Assembly (NCBI RefSeq): GCF_000513935.1
Contig: NZ_AZUY01000054.1
Location: forward strand, 1-32,219
Origin: Mesorhizobium sp. WSM3626
GTDB lineage: Bacteria; Pseudomonadota; Alphaproteobacteria; Rhizobiales; Rhizobiaceae
Length of the DNA stretch: 32,219 nt
Direction: 5' to 3'
Of the stretch, positions 8,285-15,925 are shown piece after piece (within the stretch, counting starts at the first letter, position 1; every line of letters starts with the position of its first letter). The position numbers and the translations under genes were made by a program. A model generated the notes under the pieces. That model saw nothing but the letters and a program-made list of their open reading frames with translations. It was not told where the DNA came from and searched no databases.

Positions 8285-9454
8285 CTAGTCGACGGAGGCA
8301 ATGCCTTGCGAAAAAGCGCGATATTCGCAACCGCCACTCGAAGTGCCGACCAGTACGACCCTAGCGTCCCGCCCGACCGTGCCTTGCGCGACGAGCTTTC
8401 GCAGGCCGGTCAAGACCGCCGCGCTCGACAGCTCGAGATAAAAGCCGTAGCGCCGCGCCAGCCGCCTCTGGTCGTCGTAGGTCGGTTCGTCCTCTACGAC
8501 CACTGCCGATCCGCCGCACGAGGCAATCGCATCAAGGGCCTGATAGGTCACCGTCGATCCGCCGATTGACGTTAAAGCCGAATGGCCTTCAAAGTGGTCG
8601 CGGTAATCAGCGCCTGCAAGCGCGTTTGAAATGCGTGCGAAGGGCTCAACGGCATGAATATGCGGCAGTTCATCGATGAGCCCTGCCTTTTGCAGATCAC
8701 AATAGCCGCGCGCGATTCCCCAAAGCAGATCCGCCCTCGATGTCGGAACGATGATGTCGGTGCATGCATCGGTGCCCAGCTGAAGAAAAAGCTCGAAAGC
8801 AAGCGAACGGTAGCCATCCACCCCGAACGGATTGCTGCCCACCGCTGGGACAATAAAGTTGGTGGCCGGATACCAGTCCCCGGCGCGGACGCGATCGGCG
8901 AGCACCTGCCAGCGGCGTTGCGGCGTTTGCGCGGCCAGCAAGGTCGCTCCGTGCATCTCGATTGCTCGCCGCCAGTTCGTGTTCATCGCAGGTGTGGTGA
9001 CGATCACGCAGTCGAGCCCCGCCTGGGCCGCGTAGGCGGCAAGAGAGACGCCGGCATTGCCGCTGGAGGCAGCCGCAACCGTCTCGGCGCCGCTCTGCAA
9101 CGCGCGCTGGACGACAAACCGGCTCATGCGGTCCTTGTGCGATCCGGTAGGATTGGCGCCCTCGTTCTTGAGATGGAGCGCGTGGACTCCGATCTCCTTT
9201 GCGAGGCCCTGCATCCGTACCAGAGGCGTGTTGCCCTCCCCCAGTGTCGGGCAGTCGGGGTAGGCCTGCCAGTCACCGACGCGCTCCAGGGACCTGGGAA
9301 GGTCCTGATAGTCGATCGCCAGGCTTGCCGGCATGTTCTGGTCAAGGCAGATCGGGCAGCCTTCGAAGTAGTCCGCCACGGCAAAGACCGCCTGGCAGCG
9401 GATACAGCGCATCCCACTCACGCGCGGATTGAGCCTCGGCTCTGAGCTAAGCAT
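8285..9454 (-). CDS. Threonine-synthase-like PLP enzyme
   Basis: A 389-residue fold-type II PLP enzyme. Cys17, Cys20, Cys33 and Cys36 form a zinc-ribbon-like N-terminal cap. The Schiff-base lysine is Lys107 in NPTGSHKDR, and SSGNAG and GTSSGG are the cofactor/phosphate loops. This is the ThrC pattern: threonine synthase releases phosphate from O-phosphohomoserine to make threonine, but relatives catalyse other beta/gamma eliminations. It starts 8 bases inside the end of the deacylase gene, so translation is coupled. In S. meliloti the ectoine operon holds a threonine-dehydratase-like EutB in a comparable role; a ThrC-type enzyme here hints at a different intermediate, perhaps an O-phospho-amino acid (inference). 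Confidence 0.8.
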   Translation of the reverse strand: MLSSEPRLNPRVSGMRCIRCQAVFAVADYFEGCPICLDQNMPASLAIDYQDLPRSLERVGDWQAYPDCPTLGEGNTPLVRMQGLAKEIGVHALHLKNEGANPTGSHKDRMSRFVVQRALQSGAETVAAASSGNAGVSLAAYAAQAGLDCVIVTTPAMNTNWRRAIEMHGATLLAAQTPQRRWQVLADRVRAGDWYPATNFIVPAVGSNPFGVDGYRSLAFELFLQLGTDACTDIIVPTSRADLLWGIARGYCDLQKAGLIDELPHIHAVEPFARISNALAGADYRDHFEGHSALTSIGGSTVTYQALDAIASCGGSAVVVEDEPTYDDQRRLARRYGFYLELSSAAVLTGLRKLVAQGTVGRDARVVLVGTSSGGCEYRAFSQGIASVD

Positions 9455-10481
9455 GTGACGCCCGTTCTGGTCCGGCGTCCAGGTCGGCCATCACCTTGAA
9501 CAGGCAATCGCCGCGCTCGGTAAGTGACGGCGCCCTGCGGCACGCGACGAGCCCGGAGCTTTCGAAGAACAGCGCTTCGGGTTCGCGCGTCGGCAGGTCC
9601 GGAAAGTGAATGCGGCCGGCGATCTGGCCGCCGACGACCTCCTCGCCGATCTCCGCGGCCGGCTCGAAGATGCCCCGGTCACGGGCATAGACGAAAGCGC
9701 TATGGCCTTTGACGGTCATGAACCGCGTCGGCGGAGCCGGTTCGGCGGCGACCTCGCGCAAAATTCCCTGGTCTTTCAGCAGGCGCTTCAATCCAGCTTC
9801 GGCGAGCGCTAAGCCCTCTTTCGACAGAGTCGCGCCGCCGCCAAGCTCCGTGGTCAGAGCGAGCGCGCCCTGTTCCTGTGCGGCCGCCGCCAGGGTGGTC
9901 AATCCGCCACCGCCGGTGCCGTCGCTGACGAAGCTGATTGGAGCGCCGAACAGGCGCAAAAGGCGCAGCAGTTGTTCATGTTCCCCGGTGGTCCGCCCTG
10001 GTCGCACCAGCGCGCTTGCCACATACTCGAGGGAGCGTCCGCCGGAGTGGAGATCGACGACAATATCGGCCATCGGGATCAACATCTCGCAGACATAATG
10101 GGCGATCATCTGCGTTGGGGTACCGGCGGCATCGCCTGGAAACGAACGATTGAGATTGCCCTCATCAAGGGGCGACACACGCCGGCCGGCGGCGACAGCG
10201 GGAAAATTAAGAGCCGGAAGGATGATCAGCCGCCCCGAGACCTGGTCATGGCGGATCTCACGGGTGAGATTGCAAAGGGCGATCTGGCCCTCATACTCGT
10301 CGCCATGATTGCCTGCGATGAGCAGCGCGGTTGGGCCGCTGCCATTCTTGATGCAGACCAGCGGTATGGGCACGAAGCCATAAGCGGAAAGGTCGGTCGA
10401 ATGCGGTAGCCTCAGACAGTCCGACTGCTTGCCCTCGGCGTCATAGTCGATCGGGGTCCAGATGCGTGTCTTACCGGCCAT
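9447..10481 (-). CDS. AstE/AspA-family deacylase, DoeB (EutE)-like
   Basis: A 344-residue zinc hydrolase. GNHGDEYEG carries the HxxE zinc ligands (His59, Glu62), DLHSGG supplies the third ligand, and TELGGG holds the likely catalytic Glu; NLNRSFPG is also typical. Overall it is closest to DoeB/EutE, which removes acetate from N-acetyl-2,4-diaminobutyrate in ectoine breakdown; succinylglutamate desuccinylase and aspartoacylase are the wider family. The start at 10481 has a GAGGGTGG ribosome site, 16 bp after the ATPase gene. The role inferred is cytosolic deacylation of an imported N-acyl amino acid. Ectoine itself is uncertain, because the usual DoeA partner and downstream diaminobutyrate aminotransferase are not recognised here. 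Confidence 0.8.
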   Translation of the reverse strand: MAGKTRIWTPIDYDAEGKQSDCLRLPHSTDLSAYGFVPIPLVCIKNGSGPTALLIAGNHGDEYEGQIALCNLTREIRHDQVSGRLIILPALNFPAVAAGRRVSPLDEGNLNRSFPGDAAGTPTQMIAHYVCEMLIPMADIVVDLHSGGRSLEYVASALVRPGRTTGEHEQLLRLLRLFGAPISFVSDGTGGGGLTTLAAAAQEQGALALTTELGGGATLSKEGLALAEAGLKRLLKDQGILREVAAEPAPPTRFMTVKGHSAFVYARDRGIFEPAAEIGEEVVGGQIAGRIHFPDLPTREPEALFFESSGLVACRRAPSLTERGDCLFKVMADLDAGPERASHA

Positions 10482-10497
10482 GTTCCACCCTCTCAAT

Positions 10498-11310
10498 TCA
10501 GCGAAGCATCTTGTCCAGGAAGAGCCGCGTCCGTTCCTGGCCTGGCGCGGTGAAGAAACCGGCAGGGGATGCGATCTCGACGATGCTCCCTTGGTCCATG
10601 AACACCATCTGCTCGGCAATTTCGCGGGCAAAGCCCATTTCATGTGTGACGCAAAGCATCGTGGTGCCGTCCCTGGCGAGGTCGGTCATGACGTCGAGCA
10701 CCTCCTTGACCATCTCGGGATCGAGCGAAGAGGTCGGCTCATCGAACAGCATGATCTTGGGGTTCATGCACAGCGCGCGAGCGATCGCGACGCGCTGCTG
10801 TTGGCCGCCGGATAACTGGCTGGGATATTTGTGTGCCTGGTCGGCAACCCTCACCCGCTCAAGATGGTGAAGCGCTACGCCTGCCGCCTCGGCCTTCGAT
10901 TGGCCGAGCACGCGTTTCAAAGCGAGGATGCAGTTGGCCATTACCGTGAGATGCGGGAATAGGTTGAACTGCTGAAACACCATGCCGATGCCGCGCCGAA
11001 GTCTCTGCAACTGCCGTCGGTCGCGGCTGAGATCTATGCCGTTGACGCGAACGGCGCCCTTCTGAAAGGTCTCCAGACCGTTCAGACATCTGATGAGCGT
11101 CGACTTTCCCGATCCGGAGGGGCCGCAAATCACGATCCGCCCTCCCTGCGGCGCGGCAAGATCAATGTTCTTCAGGGCGTGAAAGCTGCCGAACCATTTG
11201 TTGAGCGCCACCGTTTCCAGCGCTGGCGGCTGGACGGGTTGCACCGCCCCAACTGGTTGCCCGATATCCGGGGCTTGAGAGCTGTCCTGTGGCATGGGCT
11301 GGTTCATCAT
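10498..11310 (-). CDS. Amino-acid ABC importer ATP-binding subunit, EhuA-like
   Basis: A 270-residue ABC ATPase of the polar-amino-acid group. Walker A is GPSGSGKST, the Q-loop lies in VFQQFNLFPH, the signature is LSGGQQQR, Walker B is IMLFDEPTSSLDP and the switch His is in THEMGFA. The start at 11310 overlaps the permease stop by four bases (ATGA), showing tight coupling; an adjacent ATG at 11307 is equally possible. The Pro/Gln-rich N-terminal 30 residues are an unusual extension. It powers the two permeases encoded just upstream. Confidence 0.9.
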   Translation of the reverse strand: MMNQPMPQDSSQAPDIGQPVGAVQPVQPPALETVALNKWFGSFHALKNIDLAAPQGGRIVICGPSGSGKSTLIRCLNGLETFQKGAVRVNGIDLSRDRRQLQRLRRGIGMVFQQFNLFPHLTVMANCILALKRVLGQSKAEAAGVALHHLERVRVADQAHKYPSQLSGGQQQRVAIARALCMNPKIMLFDEPTSSLDPEMVKEVLDVMTDLARDGTTMLCVTHEMGFAREIAEQMVFMDQGSIVEIASPAGFFTAPGQERTRLFLDKMLR

Positions 11311-11963
11311 CTTGTCGGCCCAAGCAGCTTGCGTTCGATCCGGCCGACCAACCATGCGACCGTCAGCGCCAGGAGAAGAAAGGCGAGCCCGACGACAGTC
11401 AGCGGTTCGGCATAGCGGTAGGTATCGGAGGCGATATCCAAAGCCTTGCCCAGCATCTCCGGCACGGCGATGACCGCCAGGTAAGGCGTGGCCTTCAGGA
11501 TCGAGACAAAATAGTTCCCGACGGGGGCCGCGACGTTGCGCAGCATCTGGGGAGCCAGCACGAACACAACAATGTCGGTCCGTGTCAGTCCCAACGCCTT
11601 AGCTGCTTCCGCCTGGCCCGCGGGAATAGCATCGATGCCCGCCTTGAAAACCTCGGCCAGATAGCCACTGAAATAGATGCTCAGGCCTAGTATGCCGACC
11701 AACAGCGCCGGCAACGTGACGCCATAGTGCGGCAGGACGTAGTAGAGAAAATAGAGCCACGCCAGCACCGGCGTGGACCGGATGAAGTCGATGACGAAGC
11801 GAACCAGATAGCCGGCAAGGGAGGCCGCCCGCCTGGTGATCTCAAGGCAGAAGCCCAATGCCGAGGCGCCCGCGCAACTCGCCAGCGCCACGCCGATTGT
11901 GGTTCCGATGACGCTGAGAATTGTTGGAACGGTCGATACGGCGAATTCGAGATCAAAAGTCAC
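11307..11963 (-). CDS. Amino-acid ABC importer permease, EhuD-like
   Basis: A 218-residue inner-membrane permease of the HisM/GlnP type with about five helices and the EAA loop QAEAAKALGLTRTDIV that contacts the ATPase. The start is taken as GTG at 11963, which gives the usual family length and has GAGG a few bases upstream. The frame stays open to 12011, but that extension lies inside the preceding permease gene. It overlaps that gene by 11 bases and the ATPase gene by 4, in one minus-strand operon. Confidence 0.85.
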   Translation of the reverse strand: MTFDLEFAVSTVPTILSVIGTTIGVALASCAGASALGFCLEITRRAASLAGYLVRFVIDFIRSTPVLAWLYFLYYVLPHYGVTLPALLVGILGLSIYFSGYLAEVFKAGIDAIPAGQAEAAKALGLTRTDIVVFVLAPQMLRNVAAPVGNYFVSILKATPYLAVIAVPEMLGKALDIASDTYRYAEPLTVVGLAFLLLALTVAWLVGRIERKLLGPTR

Positions 11964-12612
11964 TGGACAACCTCGTTGCCACGCCGATCCGACGCTCGAC
12001 CCACCGGCCAAACATTGCGACCGGGTAACAGACGACGAAATAGGCGAGCAGCAGCGATGTGTAGACGCCCACCGGATTATACTCGAGCTCGGCGATCTCC
12101 TTTGCCCGAAAGGTCATATCCGTCAGGGTGACGAGCGAAACGAGGGCCGTTCCTTTAACCAGCTGGATGAACTGATTAATGAAGGTCGGTGCCATCTTGG
12201 TCAGAGCTTGAGGCAGCTCGATCAGCGCGAGGATCCAGCGTCGCGGCAGGCCAAGGGCCGCGGCAGCTTCGATCTGCCCCCGGTCCAGCGATTGGAGCCC
12301 CGCCCTGACAGCCTGGCTGGCGTATCCCCCGGTGTTTAGCCCCAGCACCATGGCGCCAACGATGGTCGCCGGCATTTGAACGCCAATGATCGGCAGGACA
12401 TAGTAGAAGACAAACAGCAGTATGATGACCGCGGAACTGCGCCAGAACTCTATTATTGCTGTGACGGCAATGCGGGATATGCCGCTCGTCAGATACTGCG
12501 CCACGCCGAAGATCAAGGCGAAGGGCACGGCAAACAGCAAGCCCAATGCTGTAACGATTGCCGTGGTCCGGAAACCCGCGAAAATTCCGATAAATATTTC
12601 AACAATGGTCAC
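11953..12612 (-). CDS. Amino-acid ABC importer permease, EhuC-like
   Basis: A 219-residue HisQ/GlnP-type inner-membrane permease. Hydrophobic helices start right at the N-terminus, and the EAA loop reads QIEAAAALGLPRRWIL. It forms the heterodimeric channel with the permease encoded downstream. It lies 99 bases after the substrate-binding-protein gene; such a gap often allows higher expression of the binding protein than of the membrane parts. Confidence 0.87.
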   Translation of the reverse strand: MTIVEIFIGIFAGFRTTAIVTALGLLFAVPFALIFGVAQYLTSGISRIAVTAIIEFWRSSAVIILLFVFYYVLPIIGVQMPATIVGAMVLGLNTGGYASQAVRAGLQSLDRGQIEAAAALGLPRRWILALIELPQALTKMAPTFINQFIQLVKGTALVSLVTLTDMTFRAKEIAELEYNPVGVYTSLLLAYFVVCYPVAMFGRWVERRIGVATRLSSDF

Positions 12613-12711
12613 GCGTGAACATCCCTGATCCCGTCCGTTGCGCTCGTCACCTTGAGTGCTGCCGCAATCACGAAGCGTCCGGCCATCGCAGCTTCTGGCT
12701 TTGGATGCCGG

Positions 12712-13593
12712 TCAGTCCTGCCCCGCGCACACCTGCTCGCTGGTCAGATCCGGCGCGGCCTCCTGATCGCTGAAGCCGTTCTTGGCCATGATGTCGGCCA
12801 AGGTTCCGTCGCTCTTCAAGAGTTTGAGGCGCGAATTGTACATGTCGCGGAGGTCGCCATCTTCCTTGCGGAAGGCAATGGCTGAATAGCCGTAGCGCTC
12901 CTTGCCGTTCTCTTGCAGGCCCTGGAACGGCAACGCGCGTTCGATGCCCTCGACATTGTCGTCGGACAGAATGCGGGCCACCGTTGGCGCCGAAAATGCG
13001 GCGACGTCGATCCTGCCGGTGAGCAGTGCCGAGACATTCGACTGTATGTCCGGGAACAGCAGCATGTTGGTATCGGGGACGCCGGCGGCCGCAGCATTCT
13101 TGGCCGTTGTACTGCCTCGTCCTATGCCAAACCTTATCTCCGGATTTGCGGCGATCTGAGCATAGCTGTGGACGTTCTTCGGATTGCCCTTGGCAACCAG
13201 GGCGGCGTCCGCGAGCTTCAGATCGGGGTCGCTGAAGGCGACGAGTTCACATCGCTGCGGCGTTATGTAGAGCCCCGCGGCTATGGCATCGAACCGCTGT
13301 GCCGTGAGGCCCGGTATCAATGCGCCGAACTCGGTCACCACGATGTCCACCTGGCCGACACCAAGGCCTTTGAACGCAGCCTTGATCAGGTCCGGGTGAA
13401 AGCCTTCGGGCTCGCCACCGGCGCCCCGGAATCCCCACGGTGCGCCATTGGATATGCCGATGACGATCTTGCCTTCCCGCAAGACCCGCTCGGCAGTCGT
13501 TTCTGCCCGCAACGAAGCCGCGGTCCCTATGAGAAGGGCGCAGGCTGTGGCCACCGTGGCGATTGTTCTGAGCAGTCCAAGCTCACCGGGCAT
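12712..13593 (-). CDS. Periplasmic substrate-binding protein, EhuB-like
   Basis: A 293-residue family 3 solute-binding protein. A signal peptide covers about residues 1-31, ending near SLRAE. Pieces such as EFGALIPGLTAQRFDAIAAGL, the arginine in TPQRC, KGNP and the ending EQVCAG follow the pattern of EhuB, the ectoine/hydroxyectoine receptor of S. meliloti. The ligand-pocket segment reads SNGAPWGF where EhuB, as recalled, has NEPPF, so ligand preference may differ. GGAG precedes the ATG. It is the first gene of the minus-strand operon, and three tandem 9-mers of the proposed operator lie 25 bases upstream. It should capture an amino-acid-like compound in the periplasm. Confidence 0.85.
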   Translation of the reverse strand: MPGELGLLRTIATVATACALLIGTAASLRAETTAERVLREGKIVIGISNGAPWGFRGAGGEPEGFHPDLIKAAFKGLGVGQVDIVVTEFGALIPGLTAQRFDAIAAGLYITPQRCELVAFSDPDLKLADAALVAKGNPKNVHSYAQIAANPEIRFGIGRGSTTAKNAAAAGVPDTNMLLFPDIQSNVSALLTGRIDVAAFSAPTVARILSDDNVEGIERALPFQGLQENGKERYGYSAIAFRKEDGDLRDMYNSRLKLLKSDGTLADIMAKNGFSDQEAAPDLTSEQVCAGQD

Positions 13594-13617
13594 GCACGTG
13601 TTCTCCGTTTCGCAAAT

Positions 13618-13644
13618 CTAGGTAGACCAGGTATAACAGGTATG
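13618..13644. promoter_or_regulatory. Three tandem 9-bp operator units, importer operon
   Basis: CTAGGTAGA, CCAGGTATA and ACAGGTATG follow one another without gaps, 25 bases upstream of the binding-protein gene. They share the AGGTA core with the repeats before the PrpD-like gene and the GntR gene. The site is well placed to control the minus-strand operon. Confidence 0.6.
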
Positions 13645-13738
13645 TCAAGATTTTATAAAGAAAATGTGTGACCATGATTAAGGCTACGATGGGGCTGGGC
13701 GGACACCGCCAAGGGATGGACATCCCATATTCATTGCG

Positions 13739-13757
13739 CTAGGTATTCCTAGTATAC
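13739..13757. promoter_or_regulatory. Operator-like repeat before the GntR gene
   Basis: CTAGGTATTCCTAGTATAC lies 16 bases upstream of the regulator's ATG. Read on the minus strand it contains TATACTAGGAATA, matching 12 of 13 bases of the site at 5549-5561. The position over the start region fits autoregulation by the GntR protein. Confidence 0.6.
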
Positions 13758-13772
13758 TTTGATGAGGCTGGA

Positions 13773-14516
13773 ATGACCGGACAGATCGGGACTGCTCTTC
13801 ATGAGGCCGTACGGCAGGAAATCACACGCCGGGTGCGATCGGCAGAGTACGGTGCGGGTCAGGCTTTGCCTTCCGCTGCGATCCTGGCAGAGGATTTCGG
13901 CGTCAGCGCCATTACCATCAAGCGGGCATTGCGCGACCTTCAGTCGGCCGGAATCCTGCGATCGGTGCCTGGATTGGGGACCTTCGTCAGAGAGCAAAGA
14001 AGGTTCATTCGTGATCTCGATTTTTCCCTCACCTCCTACGACGATGCCCTTCGACTTGGCCTGAAGCCGTCCATTCACCTCATCTCCTTGACGCGCGAGA
14101 AAATACAAGATCCGGCCTTCGATGTGCTCGAGCCGCCGGCCGGCCTGATGCTGTGCGTGCGCAAGGTGATTTTTGCCGACGATACGCCAATCATGTATGA
14201 CACCTCCTATCTGCCTCGCTCAGTAAGTGACCAGGTGCTTGACGAATTTAGAGAGAAATTCATCAGCGACGTACTGCGCGATCACGGAACTCAGTTCACC
14301 AAGACCAAGTTGCTGATCGATGCGGCTCCAGCTTCTGACGAGGCGCAGCAGACCTTCGCGATCCCGAACGGCTATCCGACGCTTCGTCGGCTCTACCGAC
14401 TGAGCACGAAAGAAAAATCGTTTTCGGTGTTCGGCGTAACGGAATCGCCGTTCGACCGGTTGGCTTGCGTGGTCGAACTCGATGCGGACCACAAGCCCCC
14501 GAGACGAAGAAAATAG
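13773..14516 (+). CDS. GntR-family regulator with UTRA domain
   Basis: A 247-residue HutC-type regulator. The N-terminal winged helix-turn-helix covers about residues 5-75 (LPSAAILAEDFGVSAITIKRALRDLQSAGILRSV region) and an effector-binding UTRA domain follows to the end. It is transcribed away from the importer operon and shares a promoter region holding two sets of 9-bp repeats. It most likely represses the importer operon, itself plus the M24 gene, and the PrpD-like gene, with relief by the imported compound or a breakdown product. It is not EnuR, the MocR-type ectoine regulator, because no aminotransferase-like domain is present. Confidence 0.88.
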   Translation: MTGQIGTALHEAVRQEITRRVRSAEYGAGQALPSAAILAEDFGVSAITIKRALRDLQSAGILRSVPGLGTFVREQRRFIRDLDFSLTSYDDALRLGLKPSIHLISLTREKIQDPAFDVLEPPAGLMLCVRKVIFADDTPIMYDTSYLPRSVSDQVLDEFREKFISDVLRDHGTQFTKTKLLIDAAPASDEAQQTFAIPNGYPTLRRLYRLSTKEKSFSVFGVTESPFDRLACVVELDADHKPPRRRK

Positions 14517-14570
14517 CCCCCTCGAGTCTCCGCTGAACCCGAGGACACTAGGAATCAGGAGCAGATAAGC

Positions 14571-15734
14571 ATGCTTCCAGTAATGCCATCACCCGATGTG
14601 CCGGTGGTTGAGCTGACCAGGCGCCTTGCTGCAGTCCGACGCGAGATGGCAGCCGGGGACATTGACGTCCTGGTGCTCACCGACCAGAAGAACGTGGAAT
14701 ATTTTACCGACTACAGGACGCTGTCCTGGGGCTATCATTCGCGCCCGTTGTTCGTCTTGATCGACCATCAGGATATTCGCGTCATTTCCAACAAGATCGA
14801 AACCAGAAACCTTGAGTCGCGACAAAGAGCCTTCTCGATTGTCTACTACGCAGGCTATCTCGCCGAAGGCGCACGCGCCATCGTCGACGAAGTCCGCGCT
14901 CGCGATCCGGGCGCCGCCGCAACTGCCGCGATCGACTATGGGCAGGATATGTCGGGTCGCGGGTCGTTGGAGATCGTCGATGGTTTGAGAGCGCGGGGGC
15001 TCAGGCTGGTGAGCGCGACGGCTTTGCTGTGGCGAACGCGCATGATCAAGTCGCCGTTCGAGGCAGAGCTCAAACGCATCTCGTTCGAGATCGTCAATGC
15101 AGCTTTTGATGATGCCGTTTCGCAGGCGCGTCTTGGCATTACCGAGGTCGAACTCTGTCGCCAGATCCAGACCCGCATCATCATGAACGGGGCCGAACGA
15201 GCCGATCCGATCGCTATGACGTTCTGCAGGGGTGAGTTCAACTACGGCCGTCCGCCAGGTCCTCATCCCTTGCAGGCTGGCCAGTACGTGTGGACGGATT
15301 TTCGTTCTACCTATGGCGGCTACCCAGCAGATAGAAACCGCATCGCCCGAGGCGGCGCGCCTGACAATTGGGAGATCGAGGCCTACCAACGAACACGGTC
15401 GCTGACGGCGACACTCGCTAAGGGGGTCAAGGCCGGGATGACCTGCGGCGATGTTTTCGGCGCGTTCGAACAGCTTTGGGACGATGCTGGCCTGCCTCCC
15501 GCCTATGGGATGGTATCCCGCATTGGACACGGTGGGGGGCTCGATGTGACGGAGCCTCCGTCTATCTCCAAAGGCAATCCAGAAGTCATAAGGCCTGGCA
15601 TGATCTTGCATTTGGAACCCAAGCTGGAGATCGACGGCGCTGTCTTCCAGTTCGAGGAGGTCATCTTTGTCGGTGAGCAGGGCATCGAGTTTTTGAGTGA
15701 GCTCTCTCCAGAGCAATTGCCAGTCATCACCTGA
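14571..15734 (+). CDS. M24-family metallohydrolase (Xaa-Pro peptidase/creatinase-like)
   Basis: A 387-residue pita-bread-fold enzyme. A creatinase-type N-terminal domain precedes the catalytic half. The five expected metal ligands can be placed: Asp in WTDFRS, Asp in YPADRNR, His in IGHGGGLD, Glu in HLEPKL and Glu in FEEVIF. An AGGAG site lies before the ATG at 14571; the gene follows the GntR gene by 54 bases and is probably cotranscribed. Ectoine hydrolase DoeA belongs to the same superfamily, but as I recall it, DoeA lacks this intact ligand set, so this looks like a normal metal-dependent amidohydrolase or peptidase. It may open or cleave the imported compound before deacylation (inference). 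Confidence 0.82.
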   Translation: MLPVMPSPDVPVVELTRRLAAVRREMAAGDIDVLVLTDQKNVEYFTDYRTLSWGYHSRPLFVLIDHQDIRVISNKIETRNLESRQRAFSIVYYAGYLAEGARAIVDEVRARDPGAAATAAIDYGQDMSGRGSLEIVDGLRARGLRLVSATALLWRTRMIKSPFEAELKRISFEIVNAAFDDAVSQARLGITEVELCRQIQTRIIMNGAERADPIAMTFCRGEFNYGRPPGPHPLQAGQYVWTDFRSTYGGYPADRNRIARGGAPDNWEIEAYQRTRSLTATLAKGVKAGMTCGDVFGAFEQLWDDAGLPPAYGMVSRIGHGGGLDVTEPPSISKGNPEVIRPGMILHLEPKLEIDGAVFQFEEVIFVGEQGIEFLSELSPEQLPVIT

Positions 15735-15925
15735 GCTGAACTGGCTGTGCCTGCCGGTGTCACGGACAGAAAGGCAACTGCATGCCGAGGAGGTTGCTGT
15801 GGTCGTTGGGCACCCACGTGAACCAAAGGGATGAAAGCCGGATGTTTCGGAAACCCGGCAACTGGTTCAATGAGGAGGTGGGCGAAGCGAAGAGCCGAGC
15901 AGCCTGCCGAAACGCGAGCGACGCC

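Noticed and set aside
8654..9445. Plus-strand frame opposite the threonine-synthase-like gene
   Set aside because: Antisense shadow; the minus-strand frame has all PLP-enzyme motifs.
13773..15734. Assignment of the M24 gene as ectoine hydrolase (doeA/eutD) and the regulator as enuR
   Set aside because: The hydrolase has a full M24 metal site and does not resemble DoeA in detail, and the regulator lacks the MocR aminotransferase domain.
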